A stretch of 64,000 nt of DNA. Origin: Lustribacter sp965277075 (GTDB lineage Bacteria; Vulcanimicrobiota; Vulcanimicrobiia; Vulcanimicrobiales; Vulcanimicrobiaceae). A program made the translations under genes and the position numbers. The DNA lies in NCBI GenBank assembly GCA_965277075.1, contig OZ255707.1, forward strand, positions 992,001 through 1,056,000, in the 5' to 3' direction. This document shows positions 51,538 through 60,238 of this stretch, piece after piece. Position 1 is the first letter of the stretch; every line of letters begins with the position of its first letter. The notes below the pieces were generated by a model, which made no database searches, was not told the origin of the DNA, and was given only the letters and a program-made list of their open reading frames with translations.

Positions 51538-51834
51538 TCAGCGCCCGAGTGCCTTGCGCTTGCGCCGAGACTTATGCTCAACGGCGATCGCTGTGACGGC
51601 GGCCTCGTCGGTCGCCGGATCACGGTGAGGCTGCGTGCCAGCGTAGCGAGCGATGAACGCGTCGAACGTCGTTTGGCGCTCCTGTGGCGACGGTCGCGGG
51701 TTGTTCATGCGATCTGTGATGAGCATGTCGATCGCTTCGCGCACGAGGTCAGAGACGCTCACGTCCTGTACCGACGCAAGCTTCCGAAGCATCGCCATAC
51801 GTTCTTCGCCGAGGTAGAAGTTATGTCGATTCAT
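51538..51834 (-). CDS. Ribbon-helix-helix antitoxin
   Basis: The 98-residue protein has an N-terminal RHH motif (NFYLGEERMAMLRKLAS, then VSVSDLVREAIDMLI) and a basic disordered tail (HKSRRKRKALGR). It is the first gene of the toxin-antitoxin pair and should neutralise the PIN protein and repress the operon. A palindrome lies 13 bases before its start codon. Confidence 0.8.
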   Translation of the reverse strand: MNRHNFYLGEERMAMLRKLASVQDVSVSDLVREAIDMLITDRMNNPRPSPQERQTTFDAFIARYAGTQPHRDPATDEAAVTAIAVEHKSRRKRKALGR

Positions 51835-51846
51835 TTTCTTAAGTGT

Positions 51847-51858
51847 ACACCAAGGTGT
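51847..51858. promoter_or_regulatory. Candidate antitoxin operator, ACACC-aa-GGTGT
   Basis: A perfect 5+5 inverted repeat with a two-base spacer sits 13 bases upstream of the antitoxin ATG (minus strand). RHH antitoxins bind such short palindromes to autoregulate. It is flanked by AT-rich sequence suitable for a -10 element. Confidence 0.4.
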
Positions 51859-51956
51859 GTATATTTGTCGAGATTCCCCTCAAAAGCCAGTACGATGGCG
51901 ACAGAAGCGCTGCTAACCCGATACTCGAATTGATCTCAGTACCCTTAAGGAGTGCA

Positions 51957-52127
51957 ATGGACGGCCTCGCTCATAGCGTCTGCTTTTACCCGTCCGAACC
52001 CGCGAACATTGCCGCTACTATCGAGCAAGTAAAGGAAAAGCTCGCTAGCGTTGTGACTCACAGGCTCTTGAAGAATGAAACAGCGTCTCGGAAGACTGCC
52101 CTTCGAATCTGTCAACTACGTCCTTAG
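51957..52127 (+). CDS. Small hypothetical protein with a strong Shine-Dalgarno
   Basis: An ATG at 51957 preceded by TTAAGGAGTGCA (AAGGAG, suitably spaced) opens a 56-residue frame (MDGLAHSVCFYPSEPANIAA, then a helical basic part with QVKEKLASVV). No homologue is recognised. It lies between the toxin-antitoxin pair and an IS3 relic, so it may be island cargo or a gene remnant. Confidence 0.4.
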   Translation: MDGLAHSVCFYPSEPANIAATIEQVKEKLASVVTHRLLKNETASRKTALRICQLRP

Positions 52128-52195
52128 CCTTTACAGCTACGCGAGTGGGCCTCCGGTCTCGCTTTCACGGTTCGAATGAGCGTCGAGCCTTCTAA

Positions 52196-52294
52196 GTCGC
52201 GTGGAATCGCTTCTACGACGAGGAGCGACGACACTCGGCGCTCGATTATCACGCGCCGGCTTCACGGCTCAACAAACTGTCAAGAACGTCTTGA
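52196..52294 (+). pseudogene. IS3-family transposase OrfB C-terminal remnant
   Basis: The frame beginning at 52196 reads WNRFYDEERRHSALDYHAPA and ends SRTS with a TGA at 52292-52294. That resembles the last part of IS3 OrfB (F...ERxHSALGYxxPA). A stop codon at 52193-52195 cuts it off from anything upstream, so only about 30 residues remain. It is an IS scar inside the island. Confidence 0.6.
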
Positions 52295-52421
52295 GCCTCA
52301 ATACCTAGCACGGTGGTGCTGGACTGACAATCTAGCCGTTTTGGCACGCCGCGTTCTCGGAAGCGTCTCCGACAGGCGATACTTCGGACCGCCGGGGCAA
52401 ATGTCAGGACGGTAAACACTC

Positions 52422-53372
52422 TTATCGGGCGAGGAGCTCATTGGGCGTCACGACTCGCGGGAGGAGCCCGAACTTGAAGCCGTTCTCAAGTTCCGGCAAC
52501 ACTTCGGGGATCTGCAACGACTCGGCGTACTTGATGCGGCCCATTGAACTGGCAATATCCGGGTCGAGCTTCGAAAGCTTCGCGAGAATCGCGCCGGACT
52601 GCAAGTGATGCGTATTGGCCCAACGCGCGGTTTGATAAATCACTGCGGCAAACTTCTTCACGATCTCAGGATTTTGCGCCGCAAATTGCTTCGTCGTATA
52701 CCATGCTGTCTGCAAGTAGGGATTGCGCATCCCATCGGTGGGGTTGGCCAACACCCGAACGTCACCACGCTTCATTGCAACGGTAAAGGCAGGTTCAAAG
52801 ACCTCAACAGCGTCGACGGTACCGCGCACGAGCGCCGGCGCCATTTGGGCCGACGGCATTTCGACAATATGAATCTTCGCCGGGTCCACGCCATTCTTTG
52901 CCAGCCAGCCATCCAACAAGTTCTCGCTCGACGACTTTAGCGCATTGATCGCAATCGTTTTACCAACGAGATCTTTCGCAGTGCTTATGGCTGATGTCTT
53001 GTTCACCAAGATCATCGCCGACGGCTGCACTACCGTGTTTAATGCGCCGGCAGCGATAATCGTGAACGGTATGCCACGCGCAACGCCCTGAGCGATTTGC
53101 ATTGGCGGCTGAATGCTGATATCAACGGCACCCGCGGCAGCTGCAGCTGCAGCTGCGTCCCCGTTATTGAACGGCACCATCTCCACATTGAGACCGGCTT
53201 GACGGAAAAAGCCATTCTCACTCGCATAGAACGCTTCGGCGTTTGAATCGTTTAAAGTCGAGCCGACACGCAGTGTCGGGAGGACGGTGTTCTGAGCGTC
53301 GGCAATTGTCGACGCGAAGAAAAACAAGGTGAGAATTAACGCAAGGAACGTTTTCATTCCGTAAGAGCTCAT
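52422..53372 (-). CDS. THI5/NMT1-like solute-binding protein
   Basis: The 316-residue protein has a signal peptide (about 1-26, ending TIADA-Q; ATG 53357 is an alternative start) and the family pattern LPTLRVGSTLNDSNAEAFYA, FFRQAGLNVEMVPF, AGAVDISIQPP and DLVGKTIAINALKSSSENLL. It ends the leftward catabolic operon of the island, 27 bases after the class II aldolase gene. No permease or ATPase is present, so it may act with a distant transporter. It is a more distant paralogue of the ones at 5146 and 60531. Confidence 0.88.
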   Translation of the reverse strand: MSSYGMKTFLALILTLFFFASTIADAQNTVLPTLRVGSTLNDSNAEAFYASENGFFRQAGLNVEMVPFNNGDAAAAAAAAGAVDISIQPPMQIAQGVARGIPFTIIAAGALNTVVQPSAMILVNKTSAISTAKDLVGKTIAINALKSSSENLLDGWLAKNGVDPAKIHIVEMPSAQMAPALVRGTVDAVEVFEPAFTVAMKRGDVRVLANPTDGMRNPYLQTAWYTTKQFAAQNPEIVKKFAAVIYQTARWANTHHLQSGAILAKLSKLDPDIASSMGRIKYAESLQIPEVLPELENGFKFGLLPRVVTPNELLAR

Positions 53373-53399
53373 TTCTAAACGCAGTGAGTAACGCCCGGC

Positions 53400-54125
53400 T
53401 TACGTTGGCGGTGCAGTGCCGAGTTCGTGAACCCAGAACTCCCACGGACGACGTACATCCGGTTTGGTGAAACCGTTCAATAGCTGCGCCTCCCCTCGCG
53501 TGAGGTATGTCACGTGGCTTCCCAAGCGCATGGCCTCCGACTGAAGCCTTGCATTCATCTCGGTGTAAATCGCTCGCGACACGGCTTCGCGAACACTTCG
53601 ACCGACAACGACCGAACCGTGGCCACGCAACAGCGTTACCTGTTTGTTCCCTAGCTCGGCAGCCAAAGAGCGTCCCAGGTTCAGCGTCCTAACGAGCAGG
53701 TCGGAATCTCCGACGGCGTCTTGAGGATCATAGAGACCAACGCCGTCGACGAGAAATGAACTCAACGTCCAGATCGGCTTTAGCGGGATGCCGGTCACCG
53801 TAAAGGGGATAATCGATGGCGAGTGGCTGTGAACGACGCCCTTGACGTCCGACCGGTTTGCGTAGACCGCTGCGTGTATGTATCGCTCGGAGTACAATTC
53901 ACCGCTGTCATTTTCCAGCGGCTCGCCGTCAAGACCAAACACGAGAACGTCACTCGCGGTGACCATCGCGGGAGCGATCCCCCGTGCTAAGTAGAACCGT
54001 TCAGGATTATTATCACAGCGCACGCTCACATGGCCGAAGGCGTCAACGATGCCCTGTCGATAGAGAATGCGGTTGGCGAGCACAAGTTCGTTTGCTTGTG
54101 CTGGACTCACCGCCATCGTCGTCAT
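53400..54125 (-). CDS. Class II aldolase/adducin-family protein
   Basis: From ATG 54125 (MTTMAVSPAQANELVLANRI) the product is 241 residues. It has GIVDAFGHVSVRC, DLDGEPL-like FGLDGEPLEND, the zinc histidines in GVVHSHSPSIIPF and TLLRGHGSVVVG, and the usual SREAVYRA-like helix VREAVSRAIYTEMNARLQ. Relatives are fuculose-1-phosphate aldolases, ribulose-phosphate epimerases and aromatic-ring decarboxylases. Within this aromatic operon a decarboxylase or aldolase of a ring-cleavage intermediate is likely. Confidence 0.85.
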   Translation of the reverse strand: MTTMAVSPAQANELVLANRILYRQGIVDAFGHVSVRCDNNPERFYLARGIAPAMVTASDVLVFGLDGEPLENDSGELYSERYIHAAVYANRSDVKGVVHSHSPSIIPFTVTGIPLKPIWTLSSFLVDGVGLYDPQDAVGDSDLLVRTLNLGRSLAAELGNKQVTLLRGHGSVVVGRSVREAVSRAIYTEMNARLQSEAMRLGSHVTYLTRGEAQLLNGFTKPDVRRPWEFWVHELGTAPPT

Positions 54126-54162
54126 GATTGCCGCTCTCCGATCCGAGGCGCGACGATTTCGT

Positions 54163-54753
54163 TTAGATTTGCGACCAAACGTTACCGTGGAATCTGTGCC
54201 AACGCTCAATCCAGATCGCAAATGCGGACATTTGCTCGCTGAGGAATTGGGAGGTCATCTCGTCGATCAACTCTCCCCGTTCATTGAACTTTGTCCGTGC
54301 AAAGCCGATGAAAACTTCCGGTTGAACAAGGACGTTAACGTGAAGGCCGCTCAAGATTCGGCGTAAATCGTACTGAACGCGCGCACCACCGAGCAGTCCC
54401 GCAGAGGCGCTAAAAATCGCTGCCGGCTTGTTGGCCAACGGCATGTCAGGCGTCTTTCGGGAGGCCCAATCGATTGCGTCTTTGAGTACGCCGGTTAATG
54501 TGAAGTTGTATTCCGGACACGCGAACAGCAAGGCATCGGCATTTCTGATAAATTGCCGAAATTCGAGTACACCGGCCGGGTACCCCACGTCGTAGACGTC
54601 TTGGTTAAAATGTGGAATAGCGGTGATATCGGCAATTTGAAGCTGCAGATTGCTCGGCATCACCTCTGCCGCGGCCCGTAGGGCGAGCATATTGAATGAC
54701 TTCGCGCGTAAGCTTCCACAGATGCCAAGGACGGTATAGACCTTAGGAGCCAT
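54163..54753 (-). CDS. NAD(P)H-dependent FMN reductase
   Basis: From ATG 54753 (MAPKVYTVLGICGSLRAKSF) the 196-residue product has a flavodoxin-like fold: LGICGSLRAKSFNMLALRAA phosphate loop, FACPEYNFTLTGVLKDAIDW and SASAGLLGGARVQYDLRRIL. Relatives are ArsH- and ChrR-like quinone or FMN reductases. It overlaps the cupin stop by 11 bases. It could supply reduced flavin or reduce a quinone in the pathway. Confidence 0.9.
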   Translation of the reverse strand: MAPKVYTVLGICGSLRAKSFNMLALRAAAEVMPSNLQLQIADITAIPHFNQDVYDVGYPAGVLEFRQFIRNADALLFACPEYNFTLTGVLKDAIDWASRKTPDMPLANKPAAIFSASAGLLGGARVQYDLRRILSGLHVNVLVQPEVFIGFARTKFNERGELIDEMTSQFLSEQMSAFAIWIERWHRFHGNVWSQI

Positions 54754-55771
54754 GTGTTTCGCCGGGCACGTACTCTTCCCGCAGTAATCCCAGACGGCTG
54801 TAATATTCACGGTCAGTGACCATAAAGACGTAGCTCGTTTCGCTCGCGGTATGGACGATCGGGGTGCCATGCGGCAAGGTAAAGACGTCGCGGTCTCCCC
54901 ATGCGATCGTTCCACCGCCGGTCGCCGTCGTTCCACGGCCCTCGACGACTGCGCAAATAGCGTGGGCCGTCGTCCGGAACGGCACCGTCCCCTGTCCAGG
55001 ATCCAGGCGCATCATGTAGCAGTCGAGGAACGGAATGACGGGACCGCCGGTGAGCGGGTTCGCATAACGGACGCGTCGCGACCCGTCCTTAACGAGCGGA
55101 GAAGCCTCGAGCGCGCGCTTCGCTTGAGCGAATGTGTAACGAAAAACCGGCGATATCTCGGAACGCTCGATGTCCGGAACGAAATTTGCCGTCTCGAAGG
55201 CAGTGTCCGCCGTGACTTCCGGCTCATCATGAACCGGTCCGGGCTCGAACCAGAACGTCCCAAGGGTAATATGGGTGTGAACGTTGAGAACGTCCAGCCA
55301 TACCATCGGTTCGGTGCCCGCATGCCAATGCTCGTGCCAAGCCGCTCCCGGCGTAAGGACGAGATCGCCCAGCGCCATCGGCGCGAGCTTCCCGTTGACG
55401 CGTGTTACGACGCCGCCTTCCCCTTCGAGCACGAATCGCAGCGCGTCCATCGAGTGACGATGCGGACGGGCAGATTCCCCAGGCAAAAGAATCTGCAATG
55501 CCCCATTGAGATTCGTGATCGTATGGAAGTCCGCGGGGCGCCCCGCTGGATCGATGAGGGACAAGGCGCGCCGTTCCGCAGTTGCGGGCGACGTCGACGC
55601 GATCGCGTGCGCGATAAGCGGCTGCATGGTTTGCCACGACCAGAGGTTCGGAGGCGCTTCGATTCGGTGCGAATCCGTCGCTTTGGCGTTCTCCCACAAC
55701 GGGCTAACGTGGGCGTCTTGCCACCGTTGCCGGATGGCCTCTTCGCCAATCTTTTCGAGGTCTGTTAGCAT
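54743..55771 (-). CDS. Gentisate 1,2-dioxygenase-like double-cupin protein (island copy)
   Basis: From ATG 55771, which has GGAGGAAACTCGA as ribosome-binding site, the product is 342 residues. It parallels the protein at 9947: His104 and His106 in RPHRHSMDALRF, WHEHWHAGTEPMVWLDVLNV with the third ligand, and RRVRYANPLTGGPVIPFLDC in the second cupin. Its ring-cleavage function is consistent with the adjacent FAD monooxygenase, which would make the hydroxylated acid. The sequences of the two copies differ throughout, so it was probably acquired rather than duplicated here. Confidence 0.88.
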   Translation of the reverse strand: MLTDLEKIGEEAIRQRWQDAHVSPLWENAKATDSHRIEAPPNLWSWQTMQPLIAHAIASTSPATAERRALSLIDPAGRPADFHTITNLNGALQILLPGESARPHRHSMDALRFVLEGEGGVVTRVNGKLAPMALGDLVLTPGAAWHEHWHAGTEPMVWLDVLNVHTHITLGTFWFEPGPVHDEPEVTADTAFETANFVPDIERSEISPVFRYTFAQAKRALEASPLVKDGSRRVRYANPLTGGPVIPFLDCYMMRLDPGQGTVPFRTTAHAICAVVEGRGTTATGGGTIAWGDRDVFTLPHGTPIVHTASETSYVFMVTDREYYSRLGLLREEYVPGETHGS

Positions 55772-55794
55772 TCGAGTTTCCTCCGGAGCGACGG

Positions 55795-57021
55795 CTACGA
55801 CGCACTGCGCTCGAAGCCGGCAACTTGCCGATAGCGCGCCTGCCACTGCTCACGCTCATCGGGAGAGATGATGTCATCGATGTCGTCGAATGGCCGGCCG
55901 TTGGTGCGTTCCTCTACGATGCGCAGGATGGCGTCAGGATAAGCGTCCCGATTCACAAGGACGACCTGCGCGGTAGCCGGTCTGCGTTCATCCTCATACG
56001 TTCGAAGGGCCGCAGAGTCGTCAGTCGATCCTTGCAGGGCACTTGCTAAAGCTCGAGCGTCCAACATTGCCTGAGCAGCGCCGTTCGATCCCCGCGGCAG
56101 CATGGGATGAGCGGCATCGCCCAATAACGTGATACGTCCCTGCGTCCAAAATGGCAGCGGATCGCGGTCCACAACCGGATATTCGAGGATGGTGTCGGCG
56201 GCGCGGATCATTGCGGGAACGTCAAGCCAATCGAATGTCCACGTCTCTAAGCCGCCGACGAAAGCATCGGCGTTCGCCTGCCGTGTCCAGTCCGGAGCTT
56301 CGTCGGTGACCTTCGCCATTTCAACAACCCAGTTTGTGAGTTGCCGCCCCCCCTGATCGAGTTCCTTACGTATCGGGTAGACGACCAGCTTCCCGGTTTC
56401 CTTGGTACCAACGTATGCCATGCTCGCACCGGTGAGAAACGGCCGCCACATCGTGACTCCCCGATATTGAGTGGACCCGTGCGAGCGCACCTGGCCTTCG
56501 TCGGGGTGCAAAATACCGCGAACGACGGAATGGATGCCGTCGCAGCCGATTGCGATATCCGATGTGACGGAGGGAAGCCGCTGGCCCGTGGAGTCGATGA
56601 ACTCGACCGTCACGCTTGTCGCGTCCTGGCTGATACCGACACACCGATGTCCGAGCGCAATCGCCTCGGCGCCGAGTCTTTCGCGCACCGCATTGACGAG
56701 GACGTCGTGCAGATCGCCGCGGTGAGCCGAAATTTGCGGCGACGAGTGGCCGGCAAAGCGACCACGGGGATTTCGGTCAACCAGTTGTCCGTGGCTGGTG
56801 TAGAAGCATAGCTCGCGCGTCTCGATACCACGCTCGAGAAGCGCGTCGGCAACGCCTAGCGTCTGAAGGGTGGCGACGGCATGCGGCAAGATGTTGATGC
56901 CGACCCCAATCTCCTTCAGCGTCGCAGCGGCCTCATAAATGCGGCAGGGGATGCCGACCTGTTGCAGGGCAAGGGCGAAGCTCAGCCCGCCGATGCCGCC
57001 GCCAATGATAAGGACCGCCAT
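55795..57021 (-). CDS. FAD-dependent aromatic monooxygenase
   Basis: The 408 residues have the PHBH-family layout: dinucleotide loop VLIIGGGIGGLSFALALQ, GVGINILPHAVATLQTLG, AHRGDLHDVLVNAVRERLG, the GCDGIHSVVR motif, and LLGDAAHPMLPRGSNGAAQA for FAD pyrophosphate and ribose. The pattern is close to PhzS, 3-hydroxybenzoate 6-hydroxylase and salicylate hydroxylase proteins. Being first in the operon (cupin 23 bases on) and next to a MarR gene, it probably hydroxylates the aromatic substrate that the cupin then cleaves. Confidence 0.92.
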   Translation of the reverse strand: MAVLIIGGGIGGLSFALALQQVGIPCRIYEAAATLKEIGVGINILPHAVATLQTLGVADALLERGIETRELCFYTSHGQLVDRNPRGRFAGHSSPQISAHRGDLHDVLVNAVRERLGAEAIALGHRCVGISQDATSVTVEFIDSTGQRLPSVTSDIAIGCDGIHSVVRGILHPDEGQVRSHGSTQYRGVTMWRPFLTGASMAYVGTKETGKLVVYPIRKELDQGGRQLTNWVVEMAKVTDEAPDWTRQANADAFVGGLETWTFDWLDVPAMIRAADTILEYPVVDRDPLPFWTQGRITLLGDAAHPMLPRGSNGAAQAMLDARALASALQGSTDDSAALRTYEDERRPATAQVVLVNRDAYPDAILRIVEERTNGRPFDDIDDIISPDEREQWQARYRQVAGFERSAS

Positions 57022-57310
57022 TTAGTCTTCACCCATTGGGATATTCCCCGTCGCCCAGACAGGGTGCACCGCAATGTAATCTAGAGACCTAACTTCTTCG
57101 ACGGAGCAACATGAAATTTCCATTTGGAACTACTTTGAGCCTTCGGCGAGGTGCAAGGATTCCCCCTCGCTGCTCGCGATGCGCAACCGAATGCCCGCCG
57201 TGCCGAGGGCCTGCTTTGGGTCCGATATCGAACCTTGGAGGTGGCTTCCGACGCTTAAATGCAGTCTGGGAAACGAACTCTTGCGCCAGGGACCGGGCTT
57301 GTGACGAAGC
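57022..57310. other. Regulatory region of the island catabolic operon
   Basis: This gene-free stretch lies upstream of the monooxygenase gene (leftward) and downstream of marR. It contains the inverted repeat TTCCATTTGGAA at 57118-57129. Short frames on both strands show no homology. Confidence 0.4.
57118..57129. promoter_or_regulatory. Candidate MarR operator TTCC-N4-GGAA (site 1)
   Basis: TTCCATTTGGAA is an inverted repeat 97 bases upstream of the monooxygenase ATG. The same TTCC-N4-GGAA pattern recurs at 57976, upstream of marR itself. Such paired short palindromes are typical of MarR-type dimers. Confidence 0.35.
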
Positions 57311-57829
57311 CTAGCTAGATTCCGCCCACTGTTCCTCGTCGTCTGCATCAGACGCTGCTGCAATCGTATTAAAGAACACGCGCTTCAATGCACGCCGAAG
57401 GGTCGCCACTTCGAGCGGCGTGAGTCCCGCGGTCGACATCTGCTGGACGTGATCATGATAAGGCATTAGGCGGTCAAATAGATTTTTGCCGGCACGGGTC
57501 AATGTAATGCGGATGACCCGACTGTCCGACGGCAAATACTTCCGTTTTATTGATCCGGCAGCCTCAAGCTCGCTTAAAATTCGCGAAAGCGTCGAGCCTT
57601 CGATGCTCGTCAGTTTGGCGATATCGCCGACGCGCATGCTCCCATACGTTCCCAAGCGACTTAGGACGCGCCACTTCGGTACCGTGATGCCGAACTTTTC
57701 AAATGTACGCGATGAGAAAGAGAGTTGTGCGATCGCTGCGCGATTGATTAAGAACGGAATGTACGATTCGGATAGCTGGTAGGCATCTGCGTCGAAATCG
57801 TCTCTGTTGGGGGGCGACCTACGCAACAC
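57311..57829 (-). CDS. MarR-family transcriptional regulator
   Basis: From GTG 57829 the product is 172 residues with a winged helix-turn-helix domain: ITVPKWRVLSRLGTYGSM, VGDIAKLTSIEGSTLSRILSE and the wing AAGSIKRKYLPSDSRVIRITL, followed by the C-terminal dimer helices. MarR repressors often answer to phenolic ligands, fitting the adjacent monooxygenase operon. It is transcribed in the same direction as that operon, but 289 bases upstream, so it has its own promoter. Confidence 0.9.
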   Translation of the reverse strand: MLRRSPPNRDDFDADAYQLSESYIPFLINRAAIAQLSFSSRTFEKFGITVPKWRVLSRLGTYGSMRVGDIAKLTSIEGSTLSRILSELEAAGSIKRKYLPSDSRVIRITLTRAGKNLFDRLMPYHDHVQQMSTAGLTPLEVATLRRALKRVFFNTIAAASDADDEEQWAESS

Positions 57830-57975
57830 AGCCCACCCTCTGCGTTCGCGCCATAGACAAGGCAGCGGGATCGTCGGTCCGCGCGCGCTCCTCGCGGTGA
57901 TGGGCGTAGTTGAGTTCCATACTTCCCTCCGGTTAGACGTTGCGGCGACGGGGTCTTATCAAAAGGGTTAGATGG

Positions 57976-57987
57976 TTCCGAATGGAA
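57976..57987. promoter_or_regulatory. Candidate MarR operator TTCC-N4-GGAA (site 2)
   Basis: TTCCGAATGGAA lies in the marR-DUF5069 divergent gap, 147 bases upstream of the marR start and 80 bases before the DUF5069 start. It matches the half-sites of site 1 at 57118, so marR may control itself and both neighbours. Confidence 0.35.
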
Positions 57988-58066
57988 ATTATTCTTGCCC
58001 CAAACGACGTGGCGCGCAAAGGAGGTCTTAAATCAATTCGCTTCCAGGCAGCTATCCGGACCCAAC

Positions 58067-58516
58067 GTGACACCACTTTCCTTACGACAGGCTCCGCCGC
58101 GTGAGCCTCGGGCGGCATGCGAGGGAATCGTGTTCTTGCCGCGCTCGATCGATAAATTTCGCGCTTCGCTACCTGGGGGCGATTGCGGCGATTACCGGAT
58201 CACTGGTCTCACGGGGCTTATGCTTGAAAGGCTCGGCATAGATGAAGTGGAGATGCTCAACGCGGTACAAAGCGCCTCGAGCGATGACGATATCGCGGCA
58301 TTCGTACAGAGCAAAGCCTCCCAGACTGCCGTAGACGCGTGGAACGGGTTCATCTTGACGCAAGTGCCACGCGACGGGCGGTGGGATGAGCTTATCATTC
58401 TCTACCCTTGGCTCAGTCAAGCGCCGCGAAAATCGCTGCTCGCTGTTGATCTCTTGCGCGAGGACGACCGCCAGACATTTAAGGTCGGTAGAGACGTCCT
58501 CGACGGTGAATCTTGA
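58067..58516 (+). CDS. DUF5069 family protein
   Basis: From GTG 58067 the product is 149 residues (ATG 57995 would add 24). It matches DUF5069: PPREPRAACEGIVFLPRSID at the N-terminus, KFRASLPGGDCGDYRITGL, then FVQSKASQTAVDAWNGFILT and the late DELIILYPWL. The function is unknown. The gene is divergent from marR and is followed by a hairpin GCCAC-N9-GTGGC at 58520-58538 with no clear T-run. Confidence 0.8.
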   Translation: MTPLSLRQAPPREPRAACEGIVFLPRSIDKFRASLPGGDCGDYRITGLTGLMLERLGIDEVEMLNAVQSASSDDDIAAFVQSKASQTAVDAWNGFILTQVPRDGRWDELIILYPWLSQAPRKSLLAVDLLREDDRQTFKVGRDVLDGES

Positions 58517-58822
58517 GCTGCCACCGGTATTTTGTGGCGGAATTCTCTAGAGGTCAATTTCAGTCACCTATTGTTTGACGAGGGATGGGGTCAATGCGTC
58601 TTTCTGCAATGCAAAGGGAAAATGCCGGACTTCACACCGCGGGAGGGGCGCCCCGCAAAATGGTTCTCGGTTCGATGTTAGGGTCGATTACAACATAGCT
58701 TGTCTCATTCAGTGAAACTGACGTGTCGATTGTCTTTCAATCGACACCATCGACGACGGAGTTCATCCGCTGATCGTGTCCCGCGGAGTGGTGTACGACG
58801 GACTCTCGACGCGGGTTGGTTC
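58517..58822. other. Non-coding stretch between DUF5069 and the IS256 relic
   Basis: No gene is seen. It includes a GCCAC-N9-GTGGC hairpin, then AT-rich sequence, and towards 58750 a segment CATCGACGACGGAGTTC that partly resembles the sequence near the other end of the IS256 relic (a possible imperfect inverted repeat). Confidence 0.4.
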
Positions 58823-59987
58823 TCAGCCAGTAACAACCGCTGAGAGCCGTTGATTTTGGTTGTCGCTGTTTGCTCCGAGTCCTTCGAGCGAGAGGTAGCG
58901 GCGCTGCAACTGCCACTCGTCGTTCTGCTCGAGCAACAGCGCGCCGACGAGGCGTACGATCGCGGCGTCATTGGGAAATATGCCAACCACGTCGGTTCGA
59001 CGCTTGATCTCGGCGTTGAGTCGTTCGAGCGGATTCGTCGACGCGATCTGCTTGCGATGCGCTCGTGGAAAGCCAATGAAAGCGAGCACGTCATTTTCAG
59101 CTTCGTCGAGTAACGATGCGAGTTTGGGAACCTTCGATCGGAAATGCTCCGCGACCACGCGCCATTGGTCGCGCGCGGTCTCGTTGGTCTCTTGCGCGAA
59201 GGCCGTGTTGATGAGTGCGAGCACCATTTGCCGTTGGCCCTTGCTCGCAAAAGCCAATGCGTTGCGCATGAAGTGCACGCGGCAGCGTTGCCACGTCGCG
59301 GTGAATACCTTTGCGATCGCGGCCTTAAGCCCAAGATGCGCGTCGGAAATCACCAGCTTCACACCTCGCAAACCGCGTCGGGTTAGATCGCGCAAGAACT
59401 CCAGCCAGAACGGCTCCGCTTCACTTGGGCCCACGGCAGCCCCGACGATTTCCCTTACGCCATCAGTGTTTACGCCAACAGCGATTATCACCGCAACCGA
59501 CACGATGCGGCCGGCTTGACGCACCTTCACGTATGTCGCATCGATCCACAAGTACGGCCAGTCGCCTTCGATTGGTCGATTCAAGAACGCACCAACACGT
59601 TCGTCAATCTCGCCGCACAAACGCGAGACTTGGCTCTTCGATATGCCCGTCATGCCCATCGCACGAACCAACTCGTCGACCGATCGCGTCGAGACGCCTT
59701 GAATATACGCTTCCTGAATCACAGCAACGAGCGCTTTCTCCGCCGTGCGACGGGGCTCAAGAAATGCCGGCAAGTAACTGCCGCGTCGCAGCTTGGGGAT
59801 GCGAAGATCAATCGAGCCGGCACGCGTCTCCCAGAGCTTCAGTTCGCTCGCCGTACTCGGCGCCTGTACGCTGCTCGATCTCGAAGTCCATCAGCCGCTT
59901 CGCGACGTGACTGAGCAGCTCGCGGACGACGTCGTCTTGCGCCCCCTTTTCAACAAGTTCAGTGAGTGCCATACTAGCCTTGGCCAT
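58823..59987 (-). pseudogene. IS256-family transposase, disrupted near the N-terminus
   Basis: Minus-strand ATG 59987 opens the usual start (MAKASMALTELVEKGAQDDV, then RLMDFEIEQRTGAEYGERTE), but that frame ends in TGA at 59808-59810. Another frame picks up just before it with ETRAGSIDLRIPKLRRGSYL and runs to 58823. The DDE elements LWIDATYVKVR, VISDAHLGLKAAI and NPLERLNAEIKRR are present. About ten codons between GERTE and ETRAGS appear deleted with a frameshift. The element should not transpose on its own. The longest intact part is 58823-59773 (316 codons). Confidence 0.85.
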
Positions 59988-60238
59988 CGTGGTGCCCTTT
60001 CGTTAGAAAGTTGCTCTGCAAAAACAACCTTCGTCGAGAGCCACAATGGCCGCCCTCTATTCTATGAGGCCGGCCGAGTCACACACCACACGCTGCGACA
60101 CGATCCTTGATACGACGCACGCCCGCTGAAAGGCCAAGCTGCAGAATCGCATCAGGCCGCTTCGGGGACGATCCTTCGGCAGCTATTATCGCTAGCAACG
60201 CATTGCTCTGCAAAGCCTTTTGTGAACCGCTGGCTGAA

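Noticed and set aside
52076..52180. 33-codon frame starting MKQRLGRLPFESV
   Set aside because: It overlaps the better supported small gene at 51957 in another frame and has no ribosome-binding site.
57111..57314. 67-codon frame between the monooxygenase and marR genes
   Set aside because: No homology and no ribosome-binding site; composition fits a regulatory spacer.
58740..60040. Clear terminal inverted repeats of the IS256 relic
   Set aside because: Only a weak match (TCGACGACGG versus TCGACGAAGG) was found; target duplication was not seen.
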